Of a stretch of DNA of 7,030 bases, positions 6,859-7,030 are shown in pieces. Numbering within the stretch: position 1 is the first letter of the stretch; the number at the start of each line of letters is the position of its first letter. Made by a program: the position numbers and the translations under genes. The stretch comes from Pseudomonadota bacterium (lineage in GTDB: Bacteria > Pseudomonadota > Gammaproteobacteria > UBA4575): contig VXPJ01000041.1 of NCBI GenBank assembly GCA_009839635.1, forward strand, positions 1 through 7,030, written 5' to 3'. A model generated the notes under the pieces. It was not told the origin of the DNA. It was given only the letters and a program-made list of their open reading frames with translations, and searched no databases.

Positions 6859-7028
6859 GCAGACCTTCCGTGCCGTCCATTCAGCATTTACCCCCACAGC
6901 TTGTAAACCAGATTGCAGCAGGCGAGGTCATCGAACGTCCCGCGTCGGTCCTGAAGGAGCTTCTTGAAAATGCCCTGGATGCGGGGGCCACGAAAATCTC
7001 GGTCGAACTTGAGCGTGGTGGAATGTAG
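6855..7028 (+). CDS. mutL: DNA mismatch repair protein MutL, N-terminal fragment ending at an in-frame TAG
   Basis: The frame starting at ATG 6855 encodes the MutL N-terminus: IQHLPPQLVNQIAAGEVIER, then KELLENALDAGA and VELERGG. This is motif I of the GHL ATPase fold, with the probable catalytic Glu35 and the Mg-binding Asn39 (Glu29 and Asn33 in E. coli). MutL links MutS mismatch recognition to strand incision. The full protein has about 600 residues, but here TAG at 7026-7028 stops the frame at codon 58, right after GGM and where the family continues with a conserved xLIRVxDNG segment. A C at 7026 would give CAG (Gln) and keep the frame open. Only two bases follow, so a read- or contig-end error cannot be told from a true truncation. 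The start overlaps the preceding stop by four bases. Confidence 0.8.
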   Translation: MSRPSVPSIQHLPPQLVNQIAAGEVIERPASVLKELLENALDAGATKISVELERGGM

Positions 7029-7030
7029 TG

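Noticed and set aside
1..7030. CRISPR arrays, tRNA or rRNA genes, tandem repeats
   Set aside because: I saw no regularly spaced repeats, no cloverleaf-like sequence with a TTC-type T loop, and no rRNA motifs on either strand.

Overview
The window looks like a chromosomal segment of a gammaproteobacterium outside the Enterobacteriaceae, with moderately high GC (high fifties by eye). The case rests on gene content. The Nnr–TsaE–AmiB order followed by MutL is the yjeF–yjeE–amiB–mutL cluster known from Escherichia coli, and SohB aligns along its whole length with the E. coli protein. No species call is possible from the sequence alone.

Layout. Bases 1-926 (minus strand) carry a long, uninterrupted TnpB gene of the IS200/IS605 (IS1341-like) type, whose C-terminus lies beyond the left edge. 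An 84-base gap with a plausible promoter leads into nnr (1011-2498, metabolite repair) and tsaE (2504-2947, tRNA t6A synthesis), separated by 5 bases. A 169-base gap holds a good sigma70-type promoter with an operator-like inverted repeat over its -10. It leads into amiB (3117-4436), a periplasmic amidase with AMIN, Amidase_3 and LysM domains. A probable intrinsic terminator lies between amiB and the convergent genes.

On the minus strand, a stand-alone RibD C-terminal-type reductase (6429-5590) and sohB (5570-4542) form a two-gene operon. A 63-base divergent promoter region separates it from a plus-strand gene of unknown function (6493-6858). The stop codon of that gene overlaps the mutL start (6855) in an ATGA. 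The mutL frame reads correctly through the first ATP-binding motif and then meets an in-frame TAG at codon 58, two bases before the window ends. This is either a sequence-end error or a real truncation.

As a whole this is a housekeeping neighbourhood: metabolite repair, tRNA modification, cell-wall splitting, an inner-membrane protease and mismatch repair. A TnpB element flanks it, and amiB and mutL, adjacent in E. coli, are separated here by three genes. I did not find a convincing undescribed system. The items most worth checking are the mutL stop, the unknown gene coupled to mutL, and the amiB promoter/inverted repeat.
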